From positions 1 through 20,162 of the forward strand of contig JALGTI010000049.1 of the NCBI GenBank assembly GCA_029821455.1: a stretch of 20,162 nucleotides of DNA. Direction: 5' to 3'. The first letter of the stretch is position 1; each line of letters starts with the position of its first letter. Origin of the DNA: Candidatus Zipacnadia bacterium (GTDB lineage: Bacteria; Armatimonadota; Zipacnadia; Zipacnadales; Zipacnadaceae). This document shows, in pieces, positions 1 to 7,117 of this stretch. The position numbers and the translations under genes were made by a program. The notes under the pieces are model-generated. The model saw nothing but the letters and a program-made list of their open reading frames with translations. It was not told the DNA's origin and did not search any database.

Positions 1-351
1 ATCCTGCTCAACCGCTTTGCCGAGATCTATCACACCTACTTCGCCCCGCACGTTGGTGGCGGAACTACCCACTGGCGCGATGCCCACCGGATGTGTCCGA
101 GCAATTTTGAACCAGGCGGGATCGAGACGCTCGCCATCGCCTACGACCTGGCCTTCGAAGGCATCGCCAGGGGCGAGAGCATTGTGAAGTTGTTCGCCAC
201 AAAGGGGAACGCCGACTACAACGGTGACGGCAAGCTCACTCCCGATGCGCTTGAACTGCTGAAGTTCAAAGTGGAAGACCAGCTCCACCGTGACGGGCTG
301 TACTTTGAGGACAGGTCGGCTTACCGGCGCGCCAAGACCGACCAAGGTTAG
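1..351 (+). pseudogene. C-terminal part of unassigned protein, possibly heparinase II/III-like
   Basis: The reading frame is open from the first base of the window to a TAG at 349-351, so the true start lies outside; 116 codons are visible. I do not recognise this segment with confidence. It contains an alpha-helical stretch (GGIETLAIAYDLAFEGIA) of the kind found in alpha-toroid polysaccharide lyases. It also has one EF-hand/dockerin-like loop (DYNGDGKLTPDA) at about residues 72-83, which may bind calcium. The same frame continues directly after the TAG into heparinase II/III-like sequence. The two pieces may therefore be one decayed gene split by an amber codon and an internal deletion; that link is inference. 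Alternatively this is the natural end of an unrelated gene. Confidence 0.4.
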
Positions 352-735
352 ACGGCCTCGTGGCTTATTCACTCCGAGCAGCAAGTCGGCCTACACCTGC
401 ACATGACCGGTGCGCCCAACCGCGAAGTGTTCATGTGCAAGGGCGAGGGCTACGGTGTCGTTGGCGAAAGCGCCTTTGACCCCTACACTGTCACCCGGCA
501 TCAAAGCGCGACCGAGCCGTGCATGAGTATTTTTGCAGCAGCGATGGAGCCATACAAGGGCGAGACTTTCGTGACCAATATCCGCCCCCTGGACATGCAG
601 CCTTACACGGCATCAGAACCGGGTCTGGAGCCGGTGGCGATAGTAGTGGAGACGAGGGGTGAGAAGACCTTCTACATCCTGCACAACCCGGACCGCGACA
701 CACTGCGCACACTGCAGTTTCCAGATCGGATCCAT
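352..735 (+). pseudogene. Heparinase II/III-like polysaccharide lyase, C-terminal remnant
   Basis: The frame runs on from the TAG at 349-351 and reads WLIHSEQQVGLHLHMTGAP, then an FDPYTVTRHQSA stretch, then AAAMEPYKGETFVTNIRPL. This pattern (a histidine-containing start, an R/H-rich strand, then a 'x-EPYxGExFVxxIRxL' strand) is typical of the C-terminal beta-sandwich of heparinase II/III-like lyases, which cleave acidic polysaccharides by beta-elimination. No start codon, signal peptide or catalytic toroid domain is attached. The similarity stops near 735, although the frame stays open to 870. I read it as a fragment of a deleted gene. The family call rests on motif resemblance only. Confidence 0.5.
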
Positions 736-806
736 GAGCTCATACAATCTCTTGGAGTATTCGTCGAGATGCGCCTCGATTTTGGGGTCTGTGATAATTG
801 TCTCTG
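722..806 (-). other. Short protein-like remnant on the minus strand
   Basis: Read on the minus strand, this stretch encodes a peptide of normal protein composition (ETIITDPKIEAHLDEYSKRL followed by YELMDPIW), whereas the plus frame here is cysteine-rich and unconvincing. It abuts the point where heparinase-like similarity ends, so it may be a fragment of another gene joined by deletion. No start codon or family could be assigned. Confidence 0.2.
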
Positions 807-1079
807 CCCCTCTATGAGTGGGAAAAGCAGCGAAAAAGCAGGTTCTACCCCGGGATTGAGGCATTGCTGAGCCGCCAGATCGCCTCGGATGGACCGGGGA
901 ATCACGACATAATCCGTAGGCTTGCCGCCTTCTTCAGCAACTTGCACCGAACCTTTACGGTAACACCCGATCCCACAGCGTTGGAAGGCTCCTGCGTTTA
1001 TCAAACAGCCAACAGCAGCAACCCCGAGAACGCGAACCGAGTTTGCGTGGACATATTTGAACTGGTTCCGGTCGAATAG
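798..1079 (+). pseudogene. Unassigned ORF fragment
   Basis: An open frame of 93 codons ends at a TAG at 1077-1079. The C-terminal half has protein-like composition (for example NPENANRVCVDIFELVPVE), as at the end of a secreted or carbohydrate-active protein, but I recognise no family. It has no clear ribosome binding site and follows a broken lyase, so it may be the 3' remnant of another gene. An overlapping minus-strand frame (1097-672) is also open. I prefer the plus frame only by composition. Confidence 0.25.
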
Positions 1080-1229
1080 CAGGAAGTACCCGCCCAAACG
1101 GCGAACTAACCGATTGCTCGCCTTGCAGGTGTGGTTTGCCCGTTTGACAGTGGTAGTGCCACGCCCCCGCAGCGTCGGGCTATCGTTGACGTAATCCGTG
1201 CTCCGACACGGTAGCGGAAGGGACGAGGC
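1080..1229. other. Leader region of the operon, no gene seen
   Basis: Nothing here reads as a gene. A TTGACA hexamer at 1144-1149 and a TTGACG at 1186-1191 are possible -35 elements for the downstream operon, but neither has a good -10 at 16-18 bases. A small inverted repeat (GTGG, 5 nt, CCAC) lies at 1150-1162. Confidence 0.3.
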
Positions 1230-1313
1230 ATGGCTGAACCTATCTACTTCGACTGTAACGCAACTTATGGACCATATCCCAACTGTTGTGAAGGCCAGTT
1301 ACTCTGCACCTGA
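1230..1313 (+). pseudogene. Truncated 5' end of an amidohydrolase-like gene
   Basis: ATG at 1230 follows a purine-rich GGAAGGGACGAGG Shine-Dalgarno region and opens a frame of only 27 codons, beginning MAEPIYFDCNATYGPYP. 'YFDxNxxxG' followed by a short proline-containing turn is a common beginning of amidohydrolase-2-type (metal-dependent TIM-barrel) proteins. Here the frame stops at TGA 1311-1313, just before the deacetylase ribosome binding site. The simplest reading is that the gene lost its body by deletion and left its translation start at the head of the operon. A short leader peptide is the alternative. Confidence 0.4.
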
Positions 1314-1327
1314 AGGGAGTGTGTGTT

Positions 1328-2065
1328 GTGACTTGGAAAGACGGTAAGCGTTGGGTTTACTCCATCACCTACGATGAGGGGTGTGAGGCGCTGCTGGACA
1401 ATGCGGTGCCAGTTCACCGCAAGTACGGCATCCCCGGGCACGTGGCGCTGGTGGCCAGGGAAGTCGGTGTCCCGCGTATGGCGGCCGGCAGCAGCTACGA
1501 AGGGATGATGATCCTTTCCAGAGAGCAGATTCACATGCTCGTCGCCGAGGGCTGGGGCGTATCGTGTCACAGCATGACACATGCCGCTATCACCGACGAG
1601 AACGCTGAGTATGAAGTGGTGGAAAGCCGCAAGGTGTTAGAGGACGCTCTGGAGATGCCGGTGACGATGTTCTGCGTCCCCAACAGCAACGAGAGCTATC
1701 CCGCCTCACGGGCGGTCGCGCACAAGGCTGGCTACAATTCAATTTTGACAATCTATGACGATGTGAATATAATAGAGAGTGACCTGTTGAGGTTGTGCCG
1801 GTGCCCGTTGCATACCGAATACCCTCCGCCATTCTATTCGGCATACGACCCGTACAAGCGCATCCATCAGGCCATTGACGCCGGCGGGTGGATTATTGAT
1901 TATTGCCATTGCCCGATGCCCGACAGGCCAATCCACCCCTGGAAGGACTGCACACTGCAGCAGCTTGAAGAGCGCTTCCAGACCGTGCTGCGCGTCGGCG
2001 GTGATGATGTGTGGCTTGCAGAACCAAATGAAGTTGTCGAGTACATACTGAACACCAAGAGGTGA
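1328..2065 (+). CDS. NodB-type polysaccharide deacetylase family protein
   Basis: 245 aa from a GTG at 1328, chosen because AAGGGAG at 1313-1319 lies 8 bases upstream; an in-frame GTG at 1319 overlaps that Shine-Dalgarno. Carbohydrate esterase 4 enzymes are metal-dependent deacetylases of N- or O-acetylated glycans. Visible motifs: a first NodB motif SITYDEG (D16, E17; the usual second Asp is Glu) and a metal-binding HSMTH (H81, H85). A late histidine in IIDYCHCP could be the motif-5-like residue. There is no signal peptide or membrane segment, so the protein is probably cytoplasmic and may act on a soluble acylated sugar or amide rather than on cell-wall polymer. First intact gene of the operon; the next gene starts 7 bases after its TGA. 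Confidence 0.85.
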   Translation: MTWKDGKRWVYSITYDEGCEALLDNAVPVHRKYGIPGHVALVAREVGVPRMAAGSSYEGMMILSREQIHMLVAEGWGVSCHSMTHAAITDENAEYEVVESRKVLEDALEMPVTMFCVPNSNESYPASRAVAHKAGYNSILTIYDDVNIIESDLLRLCRCPLHTEYPPPFYSAYDPYKRIHQAIDAGGWIIDYCHCPMPDRPIHPWKDCTLQQLEERFQTVLRVGGDDVWLAEPNEVVEYILNTKR

Positions 2066-2072
2066 CATAGAA

Positions 2073-3320
2073 ATGGTTGTGAAGGCTGAGCGAGCGAAGT
2101 ACGGCGCGGCTGCCTACAAGGACGCTGTCGGTGAAATCCCCACGCAATGGCCGCGCACGATTGGCCCCAATGCAATGAAGTACCTCCAGGAGGTTGTGGA
2201 CAGTGGGCTGACCTGTGATATGATCGGGCGCTTCGAGGAGGCATTTGCCAAGGAGTACGGTGTCAAGCACTGCATTGCCGCTCCTGGCTGTACACCTGCG
2301 CTGGCAATACTGGCGGCTGCCTTTGACTTCGATGCTGGCGACGAGATTATCGTCAGCCCGGTCACCGACTATGGAACCGTTCAGGGCCTTATCCGGGAGA
2401 ATTACATTCCGGTTTTTGCCGACACTGCCCCCGGCACGGTCAACCTCAGTGCTGAGACCATTGAGCCCTGCATCACTGACCGCACCCGCGCGATCCTGGT
2501 GGTGCACAAGACCGGCCTCATCGCGGACATGGACCCCATCAACGAACTAGCCGACCAGCACGGGCTGATCGTTTATGAGGATGCGTGCCAGGCCATTTTC
2601 GGCGAGTATAAGGGTCGCTATGCTGGTACGCTCTCGACGGCCGCCGGGTTCTCCTTCGATGCCGAGAAGACGATGGGGTCAGATATTGGTGGCTGCGTAA
2701 TAACAAATGACGATGAGTTGAACGACCGCGTGCGCTTTATCGGCCAGAGTCGGGGCGCGCGGATGAAAGAGCACTTTGGCCGCCTGCATACCGAGTGCGG
2801 TTATGCCTATCGGATGCCTAACTGCACAGCGGCTATCTGCTTGGCGCAGCTTGAGATTATCAGGGACCAGGTCGCCCACCGCGACAAGATGATCCGGCTG
2901 CTGAGTGAGTTGATTGGTGAGGTTCCCGGTGTCACACCGTTGCCGATCCCTGATTATATGAATGTCTACTCTCCCTGGATGTTCGGGATGAGCATTGACC
3001 CGGAGCAGTTCACCTGCAGCGCTGAGCAGTTCGCCCAAGAGCTTGCAGATGGTGGCATCCCCGCACCCGGGCAGGGCAAGTACTACCTGATGCCGGAAGC
3101 CTGCACATTTCTGGAAGAGAACGCTCGCAACAAGGTCTATCCCTATTCGATGCCACCGGCCTCCAGAGAGTACCACTACGGCGAGGACACCTGCCCCACC
3201 GCCCACGTCTTCTTGGAGAACTGGATCCGCTGGTCCACGTTCTGCGAGAAGTACCAGCCCGAGCACTGCGAGCTGGCCGCAGCAATTGTCCGTGAGGTTG
3301 CCGATCGCAACCGCAAGTAG
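2073..3320 (+). CDS. DegT/DnrJ/EryC1/StrS family PLP aminotransferase
   Basis: 415 aa, of normal family length. Enzymes of this family transfer an amino group to keto-sugars (nucleotide-sugar or aminocyclitol pathways) using pyridoxal phosphate. Visible landmarks: the EDACQAIFGEYKGRYAGT segment with the PLP-pyridine Asp (about D170), and FSFDAEKTMGSDIGG with the Schiff-base Lys (about K199). The first also fits the conserved EDAAQAxG motif. AGAGGTGA precedes ATG 2073. The gene starts 7 bases after the deacetylase stop, so the two are surely co-transcribed. Pairing with a deacetylase suggests modification of an amino sugar or similar polyol; the actual substrate is not evident. No oddities were seen; it ends at TAG 3318-3320. 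Confidence 0.92.
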   Translation: MVVKAERAKYGAAAYKDAVGEIPTQWPRTIGPNAMKYLQEVVDSGLTCDMIGRFEEAFAKEYGVKHCIAAPGCTPALAILAAAFDFDAGDEIIVSPVTDYGTVQGLIRENYIPVFADTAPGTVNLSAETIEPCITDRTRAILVVHKTGLIADMDPINELADQHGLIVYEDACQAIFGEYKGRYAGTLSTAAGFSFDAEKTMGSDIGGCVITNDDELNDRVRFIGQSRGARMKEHFGRLHTECGYAYRMPNCTAAICLAQLEIIRDQVAHRDKMIRLLSELIGEVPGVTPLPIPDYMNVYSPWMFGMSIDPEQFTCSAEQFAQELADGGIPAPGQGKYYLMPEACTFLEENARNKVYPYSMPPASREYHYGEDTCPTAHVFLENWIRWSTFCEKYQPEHCELAAAIVREVADRNRK

Positions 3321-3383
3321 CCCATGCAGGGGGACTGCTCGTGCCGCGCCCCTGTAGGCTCTCTTGTCGCGAAGGTGTCCGCC

Positions 3384-4172
3384 ATGAGCGAGGCAGCCAT
3401 AAAGCTGACTGGGCGGTACTATCGAACCATTCCGCTCGACAGCATGGGGTACGAGACGGAAGCACTCGAACTTGACCCCGACAAGACTGCTTTGGTGGCC
3501 ATGCACTGTTGGAACATCGGCTGCGAGGATGGGCCGGAGATTGATCCCAACTTCTGCGTGGGCATGGGGACGTACGAGTCGCTGCGGGAAGCTGGGCGTA
3601 TCATGCGGGAGCGCATGCGCCCGGCCATGGACGCGGCCCGCCGTGCCGGCGTCGTTGTCTGTCACCTGGAGAGCGAGCGGACGGCCCGCAACTTCTCTCA
3701 GGCCCAAGATGACCTCGACCCGCCACCTGCATTACCCTCGCACGCCTCAAGTCCGGTCGTGCTGGGCTGGCGCGAGCAGATTGTGGCGCGCTCACACGGC
3801 CAGGACTATGCCCATAACTCTCCCTACGCCTGCATGGACAGGGCCAAAGTCGTCCACCCCCTCCCCGGTGAACCGGTCGTCTACCAGACCGGCCAAATGG
3901 ATCGCGTTCTGCGTCGGCGCGGCGTCGAAAACCTCATCTATTCCGGCTTCGCCACCGACATGTGTATATTGCGAGCGCCGGGTGGCATTGAACCTATGGC
4001 CGGCTTTAGTTACAGGATGTTCCTCATCCGTGACGCCACCGTTGGCGTGGAGTTCCCCGACACCTTCGACGAGCGCATCGCCACCCGCTGGGCCATCCGC
4101 TACTTCGAGACCCACTTCGGCGACACTGTGCTGACCGACGACTTTATCCAGGCATGTGAGGCCATCTCATGA
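3384..4172 (+). CDS. Isochorismatase-like cysteine hydrolase family protein
   Basis: 262 aa from ATG 3384, which has GAAGGTG at 3371-3377; an in-frame ATG at 3324 has no such site. The fold is recognised from DKTALVAMHCWN (strand 1), the LRRRGVENLIYSGFATDMCI block with the nucleophile candidate C194, and the following IRDATVGVEF strand. Members hydrolyse amides or enol ethers with an Asp-Lys-Cys triad. Here the strand-1 Asp position appears to be His (H41) and the Lys position Gln (Q168), so chemistry may differ or the protein may bind rather than cleave. About 45 residues are inserted before the Cys block relative to compact members. It overlaps the next gene by ATGA. Confidence 0.85.
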   Translation: MSEAAIKLTGRYYRTIPLDSMGYETEALELDPDKTALVAMHCWNIGCEDGPEIDPNFCVGMGTYESLREAGRIMRERMRPAMDAARRAGVVVCHLESERTARNFSQAQDDLDPPPALPSHASSPVVLGWREQIVARSHGQDYAHNSPYACMDRAKVVHPLPGEPVVYQTGQMDRVLRRRGVENLIYSGFATDMCILRAPGGIEPMAGFSYRMFLIRDATVGVEFPDTFDERIATRWAIRYFETHFGDTVLTDDFIQACEAIS

Positions 4173-5191
4173 CTTCCCGTGAACGTGTCCTGGTAGCTCT
4201 GCGCCACGAGATCCCCGACCGCGTGCCCTGGATGGAGGGCATCGTTGATGATTCGCTAGCCACAAAGCTGGTCGGCGAGGAGATCAGGGTCAACTGGGAT
4301 ATCGCGCCCGACGGGACGCCGGTAAGCTCAGGCGCTGAACTAGCCGAGATGCAGAAGAGGGTCTGTCGGGCCCTCGGCAAGGACAACATCAACTGGAATG
4401 CGTTCGCGCCTATCTATGCCGGTAAAACCACCCTCGAGGGCGTCGTTGTCGTAGGCGAGGGTGAGATTCACACCCGCGCTGACCTGGCGCTGATGCAGTT
4501 CCCCGACATTGATGCGCCCGGTTTTCTAGAGCCAGCCCGTGAGTTCATCGCTCACAAGGAAGACTTCTGCGCCGTGGCCTGCATTCGTCTGGGCATCGGC
4601 GCTACGATTATGAGCATGGGCCTGCAATCGTTCTCCTATGCAATGGCCGATGACCCTGACTTGATTATAGAAGTGTTGAGGCGGTATGGAGATTGGACGA
4701 TACGACTGGCGCCTCGCCTCGCCGAGATTGGCTTCGACATTTTTTGGGCCTTTGACGATGTGGCATTCAATTCCGGCCCGATGTTTTCACCACAGTTCTA
4801 TCGCGATGTCGTGCTGCCAACTCAGAAAGAGGCAGCCGATGCACTTCCCCTTCCGCTTATCACCCACAGCGACGGGGATATGACGCCTATCCTGGACGAC
4901 TGGCTCCAGCTTGGCCAGCAGGCAATCCATCCGCTCCAGCCTGACGTGATGGACATCAACGAGGTGAAGGCCAGCTACGGAGACCACATTTGTCTGGTCG
5001 GCAATATCTTTATGGATGACCTCGTTCATAAGAGCCCAGATGATATCACGGCGCAGGTGCAGGATCGCATTGAGAAGATTGGCGTGGGAGGTGGCTACAT
5101 TATCTCATCCTCTAATAGCCTCACTGCCGATATGAAGCCAGAGAACATCATCGCTATGATGAATGCCATAGACGAGTTTGGCTGGTATTAG
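4169..5191 (+). CDS. Uroporphyrinogen decarboxylase (UroD) family protein
   Basis: 340 aa; the start ATG overlaps the previous stop (ATGA, 4169-4172), implying translational coupling. MTSRERVLVALRHEIPDRVPW is the standard opening of UroD-family proteins outside haem synthesis (MtaA/CmuA-like). WAFDDVAFNSGPMFSPQFY and THSDGDMTPILDDW (H233) match the barrel core. The HSDGD segment has the histidine but not the cysteine seen in zinc-dependent corrinoid methyltransferases. The genomic setting (no hem genes, a catabolic-looking operon) argues against true haem-pathway HemE. The likely role is methyl-group transfer or decarboxylation of a specialised substrate. Last gene of the operon; it ends 10 bases from an oppositely oriented pseudogene. 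Confidence 0.88.
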   Translation: MTSRERVLVALRHEIPDRVPWMEGIVDDSLATKLVGEEIRVNWDIAPDGTPVSSGAELAEMQKRVCRALGKDNINWNAFAPIYAGKTTLEGVVVVGEGEIHTRADLALMQFPDIDAPGFLEPAREFIAHKEDFCAVACIRLGIGATIMSMGLQSFSYAMADDPDLIIEVLRRYGDWTIRLAPRLAEIGFDIFWAFDDVAFNSGPMFSPQFYRDVVLPTQKEAADALPLPLITHSDGDMTPILDDWLQLGQQAIHPLQPDVMDINEVKASYGDHICLVGNIFMDDLVHKSPDDITAQVQDRIEKIGVGGGYIISSSNSLTADMKPENIIAMMNAIDEFGWY

Positions 5192-5201
5192 CTGTTTTTG
5201 G

Positions 5202-5841
5202 TCAGTCAAGATCTTCCGGCAGGCCCTTCCAGCTATCCAGCCCGCTCAGGTCAACGACTTTCCCCTCATAGGCCCAGCTTTCGGTCCCCGGCATTTCGCT
5301 GAACAGCTTGCACTCCGCCGACGCAGCATCCAGCAGATCGGCCAGACCCGCAATCGTCTCCCAGCCAATCTTTTTGATCTGACCGGCCGAGGCATAGGCC
5401 CCATTGACGGCAAGCGTTGCTTTCAGCGCCTCGTTCAGCGGCGCATACGGCCTGACCTGCTCCCCACGTATCTGAGCCACGAATTTCCCATACATGGCAT
5501 CACGCCTGCATTCAGACGCAAAGCTGAACGGCTCCTGGCCATCAATCTCGACAGTGATCTTAGCCGTATCCCACGAGGCGTGGCCTTTGGTGCCATAGAT
5601 ATTCAGGTCCAGCCGGCTGCGCTCCTCGTCCTTCACGCAAGTTGTCGCGTAGACGTTGAGTTGCGCTTCCCCAAGGTCAGCTCGCAGGCAGGCGAGGTCC
5701 TCACACTCGAGGGTGTCGTGCACAGTATACGTCTCGGCCTGCATGGTCAGTGGCGTCGCGTAGGTGTCCTCGCGGGTGCCCATCTGCAGCGGGCATCCCA
5801 TCAGCGAATCGCTTGCCGGCCCAGTAGGCGCGCTCATAATA
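5202..5841 (-). pseudogene. Gfo/Idh/MocA family oxidoreductase, C-terminal remnant
   Basis: On the minus strand the segment reads LECEDLACLRADL, then NVYATTCVKD, DLNIYGTKGHASWDTAK and NEALKATLAVNGAYASAG. This is the C-terminal domain of NAD(P)-dependent sugar/inositol dehydrogenases of the Gfo/Idh/MocA family. The N-terminal Rossmann fold is absent. The beginning (YYERAYWAGKRFADG) is in a different frame from the rest, and one extra base at 5796-5799 would restore continuity to CPLQMG. The remnant is fused in frame with a transposase start (ATG 6047), making one 282-codon chimeric frame. It faces the UroD gene tail to tail. A functional product is very unlikely. Confidence 0.82.
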
Positions 5842-5844
5842 GTC

Positions 5845-6123
5845 GTCGGCCCGCCACAAGGCGGTAACGCGTCGCTACCCGTACCTTCCATATTCTGTTG
5901 CCAACTCTTCTTGCATACTTGGGCCACCGTGGCTTCCTTGGCCAACTCCACTTCTGCCTGCCGCGGTTCGGCGGGCTCGCCGCCCTGAGCAACGCCGAAG
6001 GGCAATTTGCTAATGATCTGTTCGGGCGTGTGCTTCTTTTGACTCATCAGCTTGCCCCTCTCTGTTGTCCAGTTCCTCAAAATATTAACATCAAACCTGG
6101 ACCCGTTTCTGGGGGCTAGGTCA
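5845..6123 (-). mobile_element. Internally deleted IS3-family element, left end
   Basis: The minus strand starts with a tip TGACCTAGCCCCCAGAAACG. It then has an AGAGAGGGG ribosome site and ATG 6047 opening MSQKKHTPEQIISKL, the classic start of IS3-family OrfA (helix-turn-helix, HTPEQI). After ELAKEATVAQVCKK (about 5907) the sequence jumps to an OrfB fragment in another frame, LATEYGRYG-stop-RRVTALWRAD (5904-5848), so the middle of the element is deleted. The OrfB DDE catalytic core and the right end are missing, hence it is immobile. A 40-odd-base palindromic repeat sits inside OrfA. Its left tip lies in a DNA methyltransferase gene. Confidence 0.8.
5959..6005. repeat. Short palindromic repeat element inserted in frame in transposase OrfA
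   Basis: Normal OrfA reads ISKL-REAEVELA. Here ISKL is followed by PFGVAQGGEPAEPR and then QAEVELA, so about 45 bases are inserted without breaking the frame. The DNA is an imperfect hairpin: TTCGGCG (5967-5973) pairs with CGCCGAA (5993-5999), and GGGC (5973-5976) with GCCC (5982-5985). The peptide type (PFGxAQGGEPAEP) resembles the protein-coding dispersed palindromes seen in some environmental lineages, notably Chloroflexota-like genomes. That comparison is from memory. Confidence 0.65.
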
Positions 6124-7117
6124 GCAGTTCGTCACCCATGGCCAGAGCGGGGTTCATACGAGTAGCAAGGACAGTGAGTTTGCCATAACGCTTGGTCTCC
6201 TCCGACACATGAGGGTCGAAGGCGAAAGCGCAGACTATCAGGGTGTCGAAGCCAATGCCCTGGACTGCTTCCTTGGCAGCTTCCTTCACGAGCTGCGGAC
6301 CGACGGTGCCGTGTTCGGGGCCGATGCAGACGGCCACGTGGCGAGTGGTCTCGTCTTTCTCCGTGTATTCCCCCACCCCGTGCAAGTAGAGACCAGCATA
6401 GGGTCTCAGGAAGTCAAACTTGAGGCGCTCGTTCTTGATGGTGTTCTGGAGGCCGGCGGTCTTTAGGTTTTCCAGGATCATCGTCTCAAACTGGCCGGGG
6501 CCAGGCGCTTCCTGAGCCTCGCGCTCGGAGGCGGGTAATTCGTCATCGGTAGCGAGCATGCAATGTGGAGACAGGTTGTCCACGGTGAACGGGCCGGTAA
6601 CGCGGATGCGTTTCCTGTCCTCGTATGGCTGGTCATACAGGATTTCGGTTTCTGACTTGCGGGCGATGGATCCGCCAATCTCCCTCCGTCGCTCCTGGCG
6701 GAACTCCCACCATTTGGCCAGTGCCTCCTTGGCTTCGCCCACCTAGCCTTCGTCCAGCTCGCGGGGGACTTCCCATTCCTCCGAGGATTGATCCAGTTGC
6801 TTGTTTAGCTCGGCCCGGATTGGCTCAAATTTCTCCTGCCAACGGGCGTGGATTTCGTCAATCTCTTCGTTGTTGGCGATGTCTCTCAGAGTGATATGCG
6901 GTACACGCTTGTAGACGAAGCCCTTCCTAATATCACTTTCGGGCGCAGGGGCATCCTGGACGAGCGGGTGGCCCGTGATCCCAGCTTCCTTGGCTCCGCT
7001 TTCGTGCGAGTCGGTCAGTGTGTAATAGGGATAACGGGCGGTCATCAGCCGCGTGCGGGCTAGAGCTATGGCGACGCGGGAGGTATCAACCTGCATACTT
7101 CGCCCCCAGCGCTTTCT
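6116..7117 (-). pseudogene. Site-specific DNA methyltransferase fragment, truncated at both ends
   Basis: The minus strand reads RWGRSMQVDTSRVAIALARTR from about 7111, then GFVYKRVPHITLRDIANNEEID, TEILYDQPYEDRKRIRVTGPF and VAVCIGPEHGTVGPQLVKEA, ending LAMGDELL. This is the characteristic post-catalytic region of a large family of adenine/cytosine-N4 DNA methyltransferases associated with type III-like or orphan restriction systems. The catalytic (N/D/S)PPY motif and SAM-binding FxGxG precede this part and are missing. An in-frame TAG at 6743-6745 splits it; translation could resume at GTG 6742. The 3' end is cut by the IS tip at 6123, which supplies the stop. About 330 codons remain of a protein normally several times longer. 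Confidence 0.8.

Noticed and set aside
1150..1162. Operator-like GTGG-N5-CCAC repeat before the operon
   Set aside because: Only four base pairs; expected often by chance.
2679..3707. Minus-strand open frame (342 codons) opposite the aminotransferase and hydrolase genes
   Set aside because: Antisense to two confidently identified genes; histidine- and arginine-rich, no motifs.
5178..5867. Plus-strand open frame of 229 codons
   Set aside because: Antisense to the Gfo/Idh/MocA remnant, which has clear family sequence on the minus strand.
6743..6745. Pyrrolysine or other recoding of TAG in the methyltransferase
   Set aside because: TAG also ends intact genes (3320, 5191, 11687), no single amino acid is expected at the internal TAG sites, and the gene is truncated anyway.
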